In this document: positions 54,553-62,230 of the stretch, piece by piece
Layout: each line of letters starts with the position of its first letter
How positions within the stretch are numbered: position 1 is the first letter of the stretch
Origin: Suttonella indologenes
GTDB lineage: Bacteria > Pseudomonadota > Gammaproteobacteria > Cardiobacteriales > Cardiobacteriaceae
Direction of reading: 5' to 3'
Assembly (NCBI RefSeq): GCF_900460215.1
Contig: NZ_UHIA01000004.1
Coordinates: forward strand, 566,001-630,000
DNA: 64,000 nt
Made by a program: the position numbers and the translations under genes
Notes under the pieces: model-generated
What the model was told of the DNA's origin: nothing
The model's input: the letters and a program-made list of their open reading frames with translations, nothing else
Database searches by the model: none

Positions 54553-55308
54553 TTCTTAAGCAGTTAGCGGCATTTGAAGCTGAAGGCAGAACCCTCATTT
54601 ACTTCATTTACTTAGATGAAAGCGGCTTTAAATCTCATGACAACAGAGCTTTACGGCTATTCCCACAAAGGCCGTCCTTGTTTAGGAAAGTACAACTGGC
54701 AACTCAAGAATCAAAGCAATGCTATTGGGGCAATACATAAGAACAAGTTGTTTGCGGTAGGGCTTTACGATTGCAGTATTAATAGTGATGTATAGTCGAT
54801 TCATGATAAATACGAACATTATATTTTTAACCTTAGCTTAGGCGTTTATGCCGGAAAGCACACGCCATGATAAATTGTGTTGGGTATAAATATCTAAACC
54901 ACTAATTTATAAGGAAGTAGAACGAATTCTTAAATCCGAAAAATTGATATTTTAAGTAATGTCGGATACAAGTATCCGACTTACCCGATTGAAAAATGAT
55001 TAATTTTGCCATGAATTGACTATATTTCATTGTTGGGTAGAAGAATTGCTGTTAACACAATTGCCTGAAAACAGCGTCATTATTATGGACAATGCCAGCT
55101 TTCACAAAAGACAGGATACCCAAGAGCTTATTGCAGATGCGGGACATCATATTTTATGGCTGCCGCCATACAGTCCGGATCTGAACCCAATCGAGAAAAT
55201 GTGAGCTTGGCTTAAACGTAAACGCAAGGATTGGCGATTAGATTGCATCGATAAACTATTCTTTTACTTCCTGTGGATTTGTAACTCTTTTTGATTTCCT
55301 TGACTATA
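54553..55308 (+). pseudogene. IS630-family transposase remnant, interrupted by MITE-B
   Basis: Only the catalytic part remains. In order: FLKQLAAFEAEGRTLIY, the first Asp in YLDESGFKSH, a one-base frameshift near 54650, YSHKGRPCLGKYNWQLKN, then a break at INSDV where MITE-B is inserted, then FHCWVEELLL, the second Asp in IIMDNASFHKRQ, and Glu in PPYSPDLNPIEKM, followed by a TGA where Trp is expected (55201) and AWLKRKRKDW. A 9-base tandem duplication lies near 54592-54609. The N-terminal half is missing at the IS982 boundary. The element's right end is GACTATA at 55302-55308. Confidence 0.88.
54791..55024 (+). repeat. MITE-B inserted in the IS630 transposase
   Basis: A 234-base non-coding element with ends TATAGTCGATTCATG (54791) and the complement of TATAGTCAATTCATG (55024). 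Removing it and one TA joins GATG-TA-TTTCAT and restores the transposase frame (N-S-D-V-F-H-C-W), showing clean TA-target insertion. Inside is a perfect 9-bp hairpin GTCGGATAC/GTATCCGAC at 54961-54980. No open frame of note. Confidence 0.88.
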
Positions 55309-55413
55309 TAGTCGAAAGATTGAAAAAGTATCACGGTCTTGGTTCATCTTCTGTACGCTTCGTATTATCTGCAGCTCGCCGCCTTGTGCTACTTTTTCAC
55401 TTCTCCGATTATC
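55307..55413 (+). repeat. MITE-A copy 3
   Basis: A 107-base copy in the same orientation as copy 2, with ends TATAGTCGAAAGATTGAAAA and the complement of GATAATCGGAGAAGTGAAAA. It begins within the TA that ends the IS630 remnant, giving the palindrome GACTATATAGTC at 55302-55313. The middle is more diverged than in copy 2. Confidence 0.78.
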
Positions 55414-55461
55414 GCTGTGTATCTGTATTTTATCGTTTATTTTCCTTTTTTCATAAACTTG
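55414..55461. other. A+T-rich spacer after MITE-A copy 3
   Basis: No gene or clear signal is seen; T-rich runs only. It separates the mobile-element cluster from the dehydrogenase fragment. Confidence 0.3.
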
Positions 55462-55595
55462 TTAATGCGGCAATGAGGTGCCGCCGCAGAGATTAAGATT
55501 TTGCCCTGTTATGGCATCGGCGGCGGGAGAGAGTAGGTATGCGGCGGCAGCGGTGGTCATTGCTTTCAGGTGCGACTTATCATCGCGGCGATCGC
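55462..55595 (-). pseudogene. C-terminal fragment of a short-chain dehydrogenase/reductase
   Basis: On the minus strand the last codons read DDKSHLKAMTTAAAAYLLSP then AADAITGQNLNLCGG and a stop at 55462. YLLSPAADAITGQNLxxxGG is the classic SDR (FabG-like) C-terminus. The catalytic YxxxK part and the Rossmann fold are absent because the next gene ends at 55618. It has core-genome composition and marks the right edge of the acquired block. The upstream limit is approximate. Confidence 0.5.
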
Positions 55596-55617
55596 GTGAT
55601 GTTTCAGCTGGAGCGTT

Positions 55618-56196
55618 TTAACGAGCGTTGATTTTTTCCACTTGCCAGTAGTGGTTGATGCTTGTGAAGTTAAAGGCCAACGAGGTTTCGCGGTATTGGA
55701 TGCGGATGCGGTCGCCTTGTCGGAATTTTTCGAGCAGGTAGGGGTTAACTGCTAAAGTGATGTCTTGCTGAAAGGGGGCGTCGAATGACAGTGTCCACCA
55801 ATTGCTTTGTGCGGCGGGAGCATGCGCCGTAATCTTGGCTTCGCTATAGCCGATTTCGCCTTGATACGCCCACAATACTATCAGGGCGCGGGTGCCGACA
55901 ATGGCAAATAGCGGAATGAAACATAGCGGCAATAGCCATTTCAGGCTGTTTTCCCACAGGCTTTCGGGGCTGTTTTGCGCTTGGTATTTGGCTTGCTGTT
56001 TGGCATGGCTTTTGCCGTATTGCCAGATGAAATAGCTGATTAAGGCGGCGAGGGCTGCCATGCCGATAAGGCTGAGCGGATAGGCATTTTGTTTGACGAT
56101 GTAGGTGTTGGGCAGGGAGGTGTAGAGAAATCCTGTCAGGGCGTTGAGAACAAGCATGATGCTGATTTGGCGGTTGAGTCCGATGTCGTCTTGCAT
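55618..56196 (-). CDS. Unknown membrane protein (192 aa)
   Basis: I do not recognise a family. Three hydrophobic segments are seen, at about residues 12-30, 42-60 and 88-112, followed by a soluble domain of about 80 residues with alternating beta strands (WWTLSFDAPFQQDITLAV ... RQGDRIRIQYRETS), which could be periplasmic or cytoplasmic. AGGA lies 7 bases before the ATG. It has the codon style of the core genome and stands alone. Confidence 0.7.
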   Translation of the reverse strand: MQDDIGLNRQISIMLVLNALTGFLYTSLPNTYIVKQNAYPLSLIGMAALAALISYFIWQYGKSHAKQQAKYQAQNSPESLWENSLKWLLPLCFIPLFAIVGTRALIVLWAYQGEIGYSEAKITAHAPAAQSNWWTLSFDAPFQQDITLAVNPYLLEKFRQGDRIRIQYRETSLAFNFTSINHYWQVEKINAR

Positions 56197-56447
56197 GATA
56201 TTTCCTAGGATGAAAGTCTTATTGTAAGGATTTTCGACAGATATTGCTGATTTTTAGCTGACAATATTGGGCAGCTGCCATTATTTATTTACTTGGCGTT
56301 TTATTTTCTGAATGAAATGAGTTTTTGGAAAAATGTATGTAATATATGCGGGCGACGAATTTTTAATACTGGCACTGTTCAAGCTAAAGTTTAGCCGCTT
56401 TTCTATACATTCTAGGAGTCGGTTCATACCGAAAACAGGAAAGTTTT
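56197..56447 (+). ncRNA. Candidate small RNA upstream of an orphan plus-strand terminator
   Basis: This 250-base gap between two minus-strand genes has no convincing frame, yet a strong plus-strand terminator follows at 56448-56478. A CTGACA box at 56258-56263 with TTATTTA 17-18 bases downstream is a possible promoter, giving a transcript of about 190 bases. A small hairpin (CGGTtcatACCG) lies just before the terminator. No known RNA family is recognised. Confidence 0.3.
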
Positions 56448-56478
56448 GCCCAAGCAGATGGCTGCTTGGGCTTTTTTT
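56448..56478 (+). terminator. Strong plus-strand terminator overlapping the mutY stop
   Basis: A perfect 10-bp stem (56448-56457 with 56462-56471), 4-base loop and seven T. The T run is on the plus strand only, where no gene ends. On the minus strand it could still form a hairpin just after mutY, but without a T run. Confidence 0.85.
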
Positions 56479-57517
56479 ATGTCGAGGAAATATGGTCAAT
56501 GAGCTTTTTCATGGCGGCGGGCAGGGCGGCGCCGTGAATTTCCTGCGGCGCAAGCCAGCGTATTGCCGCATCCCTATCCGAGAGTTCGCACTGATGCGTG
56601 TGATAGCTTTGGTAATGAATATTGAGGCGGTAGTGCGTAAAGACATGACAGAAGGCGAATGCCGCTGCGGATTGGGCTTGTAAGTTTTGCTCTTGGGCAT
56701 AGTCTTGCAAGGCTTCAATGCTGTCAAACCACGGCAGTATCCACAAATTACCCCATAAAGCTTTTTCTGCGCGGCGGCGGAAGAGGATTTTGCCGTCTGC
56801 GCGGCGACAGTAGAGAAAATAGCCGTCGCGGCTTTTTTTGCTGCTGCCGCCGCTTTTTTTCGGATATTCGCCGACGCTGTCCGTATGCAGGGCTTGGCAA
56901 TCGTCGGCAAATGGGCATGCGCCGCATTGCGGGCGGCTGCGTTTACAAATGAGGCTGCCTAAATCCATCAGCCCCTGTGTGTAGCTTTTTAAATCGGCGG
57001 CGTTGTGGGGCAGAAGGACTTCGGCTTGCCGCCAAAAAATATCCTGCGATTTGGCGGCTTTGATGTCGGCATCAATGGCGAAATGGCGTGCCAATACGCG
57101 TTTGACGTTGCCGTCGCAGATGGCTTCGCGCGCTCCCCAAGCAAAGACGGCAATGGCCGCCGCCGTGCTTCTGCCCACGCCTTTTAATTGCTCTAAGCCT
57201 TCTCTATGGCGGGGAAAATGACCGCCGAAATCGCGGCAGATTTGTTGGGCGGCGTAGTGCAGATTGCGGGCGCGGGCGTAGTAGCCCAAGCCGCTCCAAT
57301 GTTCAAGTACTTGTTCCTGCGTGGCAGCGGCTAGGCTTTGCACGTCGGGAAAGCTTTGCACAAAGCGCCGGTAATAGGGGATGACGCTGGCGACTTGGGT
57401 TTGCTGAAGCATGATTTCCGACAGCCAAATGCGGTAGGGGTCATCACATTGCCAAGGCAGATGATGCCGCCCGTGCTGCCTTTGCCAAGCGATGAGTTTC
57501 TGTGCGAAGGCGCTCAT
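56477..57517 (-). CDS. mutY: A/G-specific adenine DNA glycosylase
   Basis: Removes adenine mispaired with 8-oxoguanine. The helix-hairpin-helix GVGRSTAAAI and catalytic Asp in ICDGNVKRVLARHF are intact. The [4Fe-4S] loop is CKRSRPQCGACPFADDC. A C-terminal NUDIX-like 8-oxoG recognition domain follows (DGYFLYCRRADGKILFRRRA). The 346 residues are typical. The start overlaps the DMT transporter stop by 4 bases. Confidence 0.95.
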   Translation of the reverse strand: MSAFAQKLIAWQRQHGRHHLPWQCDDPYRIWLSEIMLQQTQVASVIPYYRRFVQSFPDVQSLAAATQEQVLEHWSGLGYYARARNLHYAAQQICRDFGGHFPRHREGLEQLKGVGRSTAAAIAVFAWGAREAICDGNVKRVLARHFAIDADIKAAKSQDIFWRQAEVLLPHNAADLKSYTQGLMDLGSLICKRSRPQCGACPFADDCQALHTDSVGEYPKKSGGSSKKSRDGYFLYCRRADGKILFRRRAEKALWGNLWILPWFDSIEALQDYAQEQNLQAQSAAAFAFCHVFTHYRLNIHYQSYHTHQCELSDRDAAIRWLAPQEIHGAALPAAMKKLIDHISST

Positions 57518-58371
57518 TTGCCGCCTAAGAGATAGCTGCCGTTATACAGTACATATACGGCAATCACGGCGAGGATAATGCCTGCCGTATTGCGGCGGCT
57601 GAGTGTTTCTTTGAAAAAGAGCAGACCGAGCAGGGTAGCGAGCAGTATCACGCCGATATTCATGATGGTAAAGACCAGCGCGGTTTGTGATTTCAACACT
57701 TGATGGGCGCGGATGTAGGTAAAGATATTGCCGAAATTGAGCATGCCTAAGACGATACCACAGGCGAGAGAGCGCCAATCAAAGCGGCGTCGCATGATAA
57801 GCAGATAGGCGAGCATCAGCAAGGCGGCAAGGATAAAGGTAATGAAGAGGGTGCTGAGGGTGCTTTTCTCCGCCACCAGCGAGATGCGTTTGAGCAGGAT
57901 GTCAATCACGCCGTAACCGCCCCAGACGGCAATCAGCCACAGCCAGTCATGCTGTCGGCTTTGGTTGTCGCTTTTTAGCAATAGGATGAGGGCGATAAAG
58001 GTCAGGGCAATGCCGATGGCTTTGGCATAGCTGAGTTGGTCTTTAAACAGCCAAAAGGCGGCGATGATGCTGATGATGAGGGAGAGTCTTTGCGCGGCAT
58101 CGGTGCGCACGATGCCGTTTTTTTCAATCGATTTGCCCAATACGATAAAAATACTAGGCAGCAAAATGCCTAAGGCGGCAAACAGCCACCAATGGCTCAA
58201 ATAATTATCCGCGGCTTGTAGATTGGGTTTGGAGATAAAGAAGGTCAGCAAGGCGGCGGTGGGGTAGTTCATAAAAATGGCTTGCTCGATGGAGATACCC
58301 CGTGCGCGCCAGATTTTAATCATGACGGAGACAGCGACGCTGAAGCAGATGCTGAGTAAGAGATAGTTCAT
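57514..58371 (-). CDS. EamA/DMT-superfamily transporter
   Basis: A 285-residue inner-membrane protein with about ten hydrophobic segments in two repeats, each ending with the EamA pattern (AIGIALTFIALILLLKS and LSRRNTAGIILAVIAVYVLY). The substrate is unknown; the superfamily exports metabolites or amino acids. It is coupled to mutY by overlap. The upstream terminator separates it from gloA. Confidence 0.82.
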   Translation of the reverse strand: MNYLLLSICFSVAVSVMIKIWRARGISIEQAIFMNYPTAALLTFFISKPNLQAADNYLSHWWLFAALGILLPSIFIVLGKSIEKNGIVRTDAAQRLSLIISIIAAFWLFKDQLSYAKAIGIALTFIALILLLKSDNQSRQHDWLWLIAVWGGYGVIDILLKRISLVAEKSTLSTLFITFILAALLMLAYLLIMRRRFDWRSLACGIVLGMLNFGNIFTYIRAHQVLKSQTALVFTIMNIGVILLATLLGLLFFKETLSRRNTAGIILAVIAVYVLYNGSYLLGGK

Positions 58372-58385
58372 AAGTTTTTGACCAT

Positions 58386-58415
58386 AAAAAAAGTCGGATA
58401 GTGTATCCGACTTTT
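58386..58415 (-). terminator. Terminator of gloA
   Basis: A perfect 12-bp stem (58389-58400 with 58404-58415) and 3-base loop is followed by seven T on the minus strand. It lies 31 bases after the gloA stop. Confidence 0.9.
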
Positions 58416-58445
58416 AAATAAAGTGTGTAACAGAATAACAGAAGA

Positions 58446-58931
58446 TTAATGCTTCTGTTTGATGATTTCCACCCAATAACCGTCCGGGTCATAGATAAAA
58501 GCGATATCGTTCATGCGTCCGTCTTCAGGGCGTTTTTTAAATTTCACCTTGTTTTTATCCAACCAAGCGATTGCCGCGTCGAAATCCGGCACGCTGAGGG
58601 CAATATGCCCATAACCGCCGTTCTCACCGTTGCCGATGCGGTAAGAGAAGTTTTCGTCTTTTTCCGTACCCCAGTTATGCGTGAGCTCTAAAACGCCGCG
58701 GCGGGTTGCGAGCCATTCGCGGCGGGCGTTGTCGTCTTCGGGCAGGTTTTCGTCGGGCGCGAGATAGGCTAGAAAGCAGAGGCTGAATTGTTCGTTTTCA
58801 TAGTGGTTTAAACGAATGACGCTCATGCCCAGAATGTCGGTGTAAAAGGCTAAAGATTTGTCGAGATCTTTAACGCGCAACATGGTATGGGCGAAGGCGA
58901 AGCCTTGGGTTTCATTAGGTGCATTGCTCAT
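58446..58931 (-). CDS. gloA: Lactoylglutathione lyase (glyoxalase I)
   Basis: Converts the methylglyoxal-glutathione hemithioacetal to S-lactoylglutathione. The four metal ligands of the glyoxalase fold are visible: His15 (AHTMLRV), Glu82 (VLELTHN), His109 (GYGHIAL) and Glu155 (YWVEII). At 161 residues it is longer than the 135-residue E. coli Ni enzyme, with an insert around residues 55-80 and an N-terminal arm, and resembles the Zn-type class I enzymes of pseudomonads and eukaryotes. AGGAG precedes the ATG. Confidence 0.92.
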   Translation of the reverse strand: MSNAPNETQGFAFAHTMLRVKDLDKSLAFYTDILGMSVIRLNHYENEQFSLCFLAYLAPDENLPEDDNARREWLATRRGVLELTHNWGTEKDENFSYRIGNGENGGYGHIALSVPDFDAAIAWLDKNKVKFKKRPEDGRMNDIAFIYDPDGYWVEIIKQKH

Positions 58932-58947
58932 GATTTTCTCCTGGTTT

Positions 58948-58979
58948 GAAAAGCGAAAACGCCCAAAGGCGCTTTGCTT
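58948..58979 (-). terminator. Possible terminator of the superoxide dismutase gene
   Basis: An imperfect stem around a CAAA loop (AAGCGAAAACGCC with GGCGCTTTGCTT) is followed by TTTTC on the minus strand. It sits between sod and gloA. Confidence 0.4.
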
Positions 58980-58986
58980 GTTTGAA

Positions 58987-59595
58987 TTATTTGGCGGCGG
59001 CGTATTGCTCGCTGACGTAGTCCCAATTGACCACTTTCCACCAATTGCTCACATAATCGGGGCGTTTGTTTTGGTAGTTCAGGTAATAGGCGTGTTCCCA
59101 CACGTCTAAGCCCAAAATCGGTGTGCCGCGTACAGCAGCGACATCCATTAAAGGATTGTCTTGGTTCGGCGTGCTGCTAACCACTAATTTGCCGTCTTGC
59201 AATACCAACCATGCCCAACCGGAGCCGAATTGATTGACTGCCGCATCCGCAAAGGCTTTTTGGAAGTCTTCAAAGCTGCCGAAGGCGGCTTTGATAGCGT
59301 TCGCCAGTTCGCCGCTAGGCGTATTGTTTTCCTGCGGCGCACGCATACCGTTCAGAAATAAATCATGGTTGTAATAGCCGCCGCCGTTGTTGCGAATCGC
59401 CGGGCTTAGGGCGGAAATATTGGCAAAGATTTCAGGCAGAGATTTGCCGTTGAAATCGGTTTCCGCAATGGCGGCGACGAATTTGTCGAAATAGGTTTTA
59501 TGGTGTTTGTCTTTATGCAAATGCATGGTGGCTTCGTCAATCACCGGCTCTAAGGCATCGTAAGCATAAGGCAGATCTTGAAAAGTATAGCTCAT
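58987..59595 (-). CDS. sodA: Superoxide dismutase, Mn-type by sequence
   Basis: Dismutes superoxide. Metal ligands are His27, His77, Asp164 and His168 (DVWEHAYY). The active-site glutamine is at residue 145 in TPNQDNPLM, as in Mn enzymes, and the position where Fe enzymes carry it is Gly (NNGGGYYNH), so Mn or cambialistic use is likely. The 202 residues are normal. AGGAG lies 7 bases before the ATG. Confidence 0.9.
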   Translation of the reverse strand: MSYTFQDLPYAYDALEPVIDEATMHLHKDKHHKTYFDKFVAAIAETDFNGKSLPEIFANISALSPAIRNNGGGYYNHDLFLNGMRAPQENNTPSGELANAIKAAFGSFEDFQKAFADAAVNQFGSGWAWLVLQDGKLVVSSTPNQDNPLMDVAAVRGTPILGLDVWEHAYYLNYQNKRPDYVSNWWKVVNWDYVSEQYAAAK

Positions 59596-59669
59596 AGTTT
59601 TCTCCTGTTAAGTGTGGTTTATCATCAGATGCCAAGATAAGTTCTTTCATCAATGATGGCAAGTTACGT

Positions 59670-61040
59670 TTATAAAATAAATCGGCTTAAATCTTCATTG
59701 TCGGAAATGTCGCCCAAGGTTTTTTCCACATAAGAGGCGTCAATGGTGATGCTGTCGCCGCTGCGATCCGCCGCTGCAAAGGATAAATCGCTGGTCAGGC
59801 GTTCCATGAGCGTGTATAGGCGCCGCGCACCGATGTTTTCCGTGCTTTTATTGACTTGATAGGCGATTTCCGCAATTTTCGCGATGCCGTCTTCTGTGAA
59901 ATTCAGTTGCAGATTTTCGGTGGCAAAGAGGGCAGTGTATTGCTTAATCAGGCTGGCGTCGGGTTCGGTCAGAATGCGTTTGAAGTCTTCAATGCTCAGG
60001 GCTTGCAATTCCACGCGCACCGGTAACCGTCCTTGCAATTCCGCTACCAAATCCGAAGGTTTTGCCAGATGGAAAGCGCCGGAGGCGATGAAGAGAATAT
60101 GGTCGGTTTTAATCACGCCGTATTTGGTCGATACCGCCGTGCCTTCCACCAGCGGCAGCAAATCTCTTTGCACGCCTTCACGCGAGACGTCCGCTCCGCC
60201 TACATCGCTGCGTTTGGCGACTTTGTCGATTTCGTCGATGAAGACGATGCCGTTTTGCTCCGCATTGGCTATCGCCAGGCTTTTGATTTCTTCGTCAGAG
60301 ACCAGATTTTCCGCTTCTTCTTCGGCTAATTGGACTAAGGCTTCGCTAATTGTAAGTTTTTGCTTGCTTTTCTTTTGCTTGCCCAAACTTTTGAACATTT
60401 CGCTGAGTTGGCTGCTCATTTCTTCCATACCGGGCGGCGCCATAACTTCAAATTGGGTTTCGCGGTTGCCGCTCAGCTCGATTTCAATCACTTTGTCGTT
60501 GAGTTCTTCGCGCAGAATGCGTTCGCGGTAGGTACGGCGGGCGATGTTGTCGCTGTCGCTGCTTTCCGCTTCACCTTCAAACCATGTCGGGGTTTTGGTC
60601 GGCGGCACGAGTACGTCCAAGACGCGCTCCAAGGCGGCTTCGCGCGCCTTACTCTGTACGCGTTTGCGCGCGCGTTCACGCTCCAATTTAATCGAGGTTT
60701 CCGCCAAATCGCGGATAATCGAGTCCACATCGCGCCCCACATAGCCGACTTCGGTAAATTTGGTGGCTTCGACTTTGACAAAGGGCGCTTCCGCCAATTT
60801 CGCCAAACGGCGTGCAATTTCGGTTTTGCCGACGCCGGTCGGTCCGATCATCAGAATGTTTTTCGGCGTGATTTCGCTTTGCAGCGGTTCGCCGATTTGG
60901 CGGCGGCGCCAGCGGTTGCGCATGGCATTGGCCACCGCGCGTTTGGCTTCTTTTTGTCCGACAATATGGCGGTCGAGTTCTTCCACGATTTCGCGCGGCG
61001 TCATGTTGAGGTCGCGGTACTCATTGTCTGATTTGTCCAT
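59670..61040 (-). CDS. hslU: ATP-dependent protease ATPase subunit HslU
   Basis: AAA+ unfoldase of the HslVU protease. Walker A is GPTGVGKTEIARR, Walker B GIVFIDEIDKV, and the pore loop region GYVGRDVDS is intact. The I-domain insert is present (about residues 110-240). C-terminal ends LSRFIL, the tail that docks in HslV. The 456 residues are typical. The start overlaps the hslV stop as TAATG. Confidence 0.96.
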   Translation of the reverse strand: MDKSDNEYRDLNMTPREIVEELDRHIVGQKEAKRAVANAMRNRWRRRQIGEPLQSEITPKNILMIGPTGVGKTEIARRLAKLAEAPFVKVEATKFTEVGYVGRDVDSIIRDLAETSIKLERERARKRVQSKAREAALERVLDVLVPPTKTPTWFEGEAESSDSDNIARRTYRERILREELNDKVIEIELSGNRETQFEVMAPPGMEEMSSQLSEMFKSLGKQKKSKQKLTISEALVQLAEEEAENLVSDEEIKSLAIANAEQNGIVFIDEIDKVAKRSDVGGADVSREGVQRDLLPLVEGTAVSTKYGVIKTDHILFIASGAFHLAKPSDLVAELQGRLPVRVELQALSIEDFKRILTEPDASLIKQYTALFATENLQLNFTEDGIAKIAEIAYQVNKSTENIGARRLYTLMERLTSDLSFAAADRSGDSITIDASYVEKTLGDISDNEDLSRFIL

Positions 61041-61582
61041 TATTCGTCCTTTAATTCGTCTAAGATGATGTTATGATTGGTATAAACGCAGATATCGGCG
61101 GCGATATTCAAGCTCTTGACGGCAATCTCGTTCGCCGGCATATCGGTGTTGTGGAAGAGGGCGCGTGCCGCCGAAAGGGCGTACATGCCGCCTGAGCCGA
61201 TGGCGGCGATATCGTCTTCGGTTTCTACTACATCGCCGTTGCCGGATAAAATCAGGGTATGTTCCTGATTCGCCACAATCAGCATGGCTTCCAAGCGGCG
61301 CAGGGCGCGGTCGGTGCGCCATTCCTTCGCCATTTCGACCGCCGCACGCAGCAATTGTCCGTCCTGCGCTTCTAATTTGGCTTCAAATAATTCGAATAAA
61401 GTGAAGGCGTCGGCGGTAGCGCCGGCAAAGCCCGCCAAAACCTGCCCGCGGTAGAGGCGGCGGATTTTGCGCGCATTGCTTTTCATAATCGTCTGCCCCA
61501 GCGAGACTTGTCCGTCGCCGGCTATCGCCACATGGCGGCCGCGGCGCACGGAAAGTATGGTTGTGGAATGTGCATCAAACAT
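61040..61582 (-). CDS. hslV: ATP-dependent protease proteolytic subunit HslV
   Basis: Proteasome-like threonine protease. The short propeptide MFDAHS leaves Thr7 as the mature N-terminal nucleophile in TTILSVRRG. GDGQVSLGQTIMKSNARKIR is the family signature. The 180 residues are normal. It is the first gene of the hslVU operon, divergent from crr. Confidence 0.96.
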   Translation of the reverse strand: MFDAHSTTILSVRRGRHVAIAGDGQVSLGQTIMKSNARKIRRLYRGQVLAGFAGATADAFTLFELFEAKLEAQDGQLLRAAVEMAKEWRTDRALRRLEAMLIVANQEHTLILSGNGDVVETEDDIAAIGSGGMYALSAARALFHNTDMPANEIAVKSLNIAADICVYTNHNIILDELKDE

Positions 61583-61648
61583 AAAATGTCCTTTGTTTAA
61601 ATTTCTGCCGATGTGGCGGCAGGGAGCGCGTTTTTCAAGGCAAGGGCA

Positions 61649-61677
61649 TTTACGAATGGTAATTTATGCGGTATAAA
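61649..61677 (+). promoter_or_regulatory. Sigma-70-like promoter of crr
   Basis: TTTACG at 61649-61654 and TATAAA at 61672-61677 are separated by 17 bases. They lie 31 bases before the crr ATG, with GAGAAGG as ribosome site. Confidence 0.6.
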
Positions 61678-61707
61678 CGCGCATGATTTAGCGATTGGGA
61701 GAAGGAA

Positions 61708-62178
61708 ATGTCATTCATCGATAAAATTTTTAAATGCGAAAAGCGCCGCACCATTCCCGATAATTGGCAAATGCCTGTGGCAGGCGATATCGTCAGTTTG
61801 GATAAAGTACTTGATTCGGCTTTTGCCAGCGGCTCTTTGGGAGCGGGTTTTGCCATTCATGCCGTCGGCGATGAAATTCTCTCGCCTGTCGATGGTGTGG
61901 TGAGCGAGCTGTTCAGCACTTTGCATGCGGTGTTTCTGCTTGCCGATAACGGTTTAGAAGTCTTGATTCATATCGGCATCGATACCGTCAGTTTGCAGGG
62001 GCGCGGATTTACCGCCCTTGTCTCGCAAGGAGAAGCCGTGCATGTCGGGCAAGCCTTGGTGCGCGTGGATTGGGAGGTGGTGAAAGCTGCCGGTTTATCC
62101 ACCTTGGTACCGGTCATTTTTACCAATGCGCCGGGGCAAGGCGTAGAAGTCAGCCAAAAACGCCCTTATTTCGTTTGA
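61708..62178 (+). CDS. crr: PTS glucose-type EIIA component
   Basis: Phosphocarrier EIIA-Glc domain, 156 residues. The phosphorylated histidine is His88 in LIHIGIDTV and the second conserved histidine is His73 (LHAVFLLADNG). The protein phosphorylates EIIB of sugar transporters and in enterobacteria regulates adenylate cyclase and permeases. ptsH and ptsI do not lie next to it here, so it may be regulatory or partnered elsewhere. Confidence 0.92.
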   Translation: MSFIDKIFKCEKRRTIPDNWQMPVAGDIVSLDKVLDSAFASGSLGAGFAIHAVGDEILSPVDGVVSELFSTLHAVFLLADNGLEVLIHIGIDTVSLQGRGFTALVSQGEAVHVGQALVRVDWEVVKAAGLSTLVPVIFTNAPGQGVEVSQKRPYFV

Positions 62179-62207
62179 GGCGATTAGACCGTACTGCGCC
62201 TTTTTAT
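62177..62207 (+). terminator. Weak hairpin after crr, possible terminator
   Basis: A short AGGCG/CGCCT stem followed by TTTTTA begins at the crr stop. The stem is only about five base pairs. Confidence 0.3.
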
Positions 62208-62230
62208 TCGGGAATCTTGTCAGGAATCAT

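Noticed and set aside
55529..55622. Plus-strand frame ending GDRVMFQLERFNER before 55622
   Set aside because: It overlaps the antisense SDR fragment, which has clear family similarity; the plus frame has no recognisable start or family.
56281..56499. A 72-codon minus-strand frame across the mutY 3' end
   Set aside because: It runs through the plus-strand terminator stem and the mutY stop and has no coding character.
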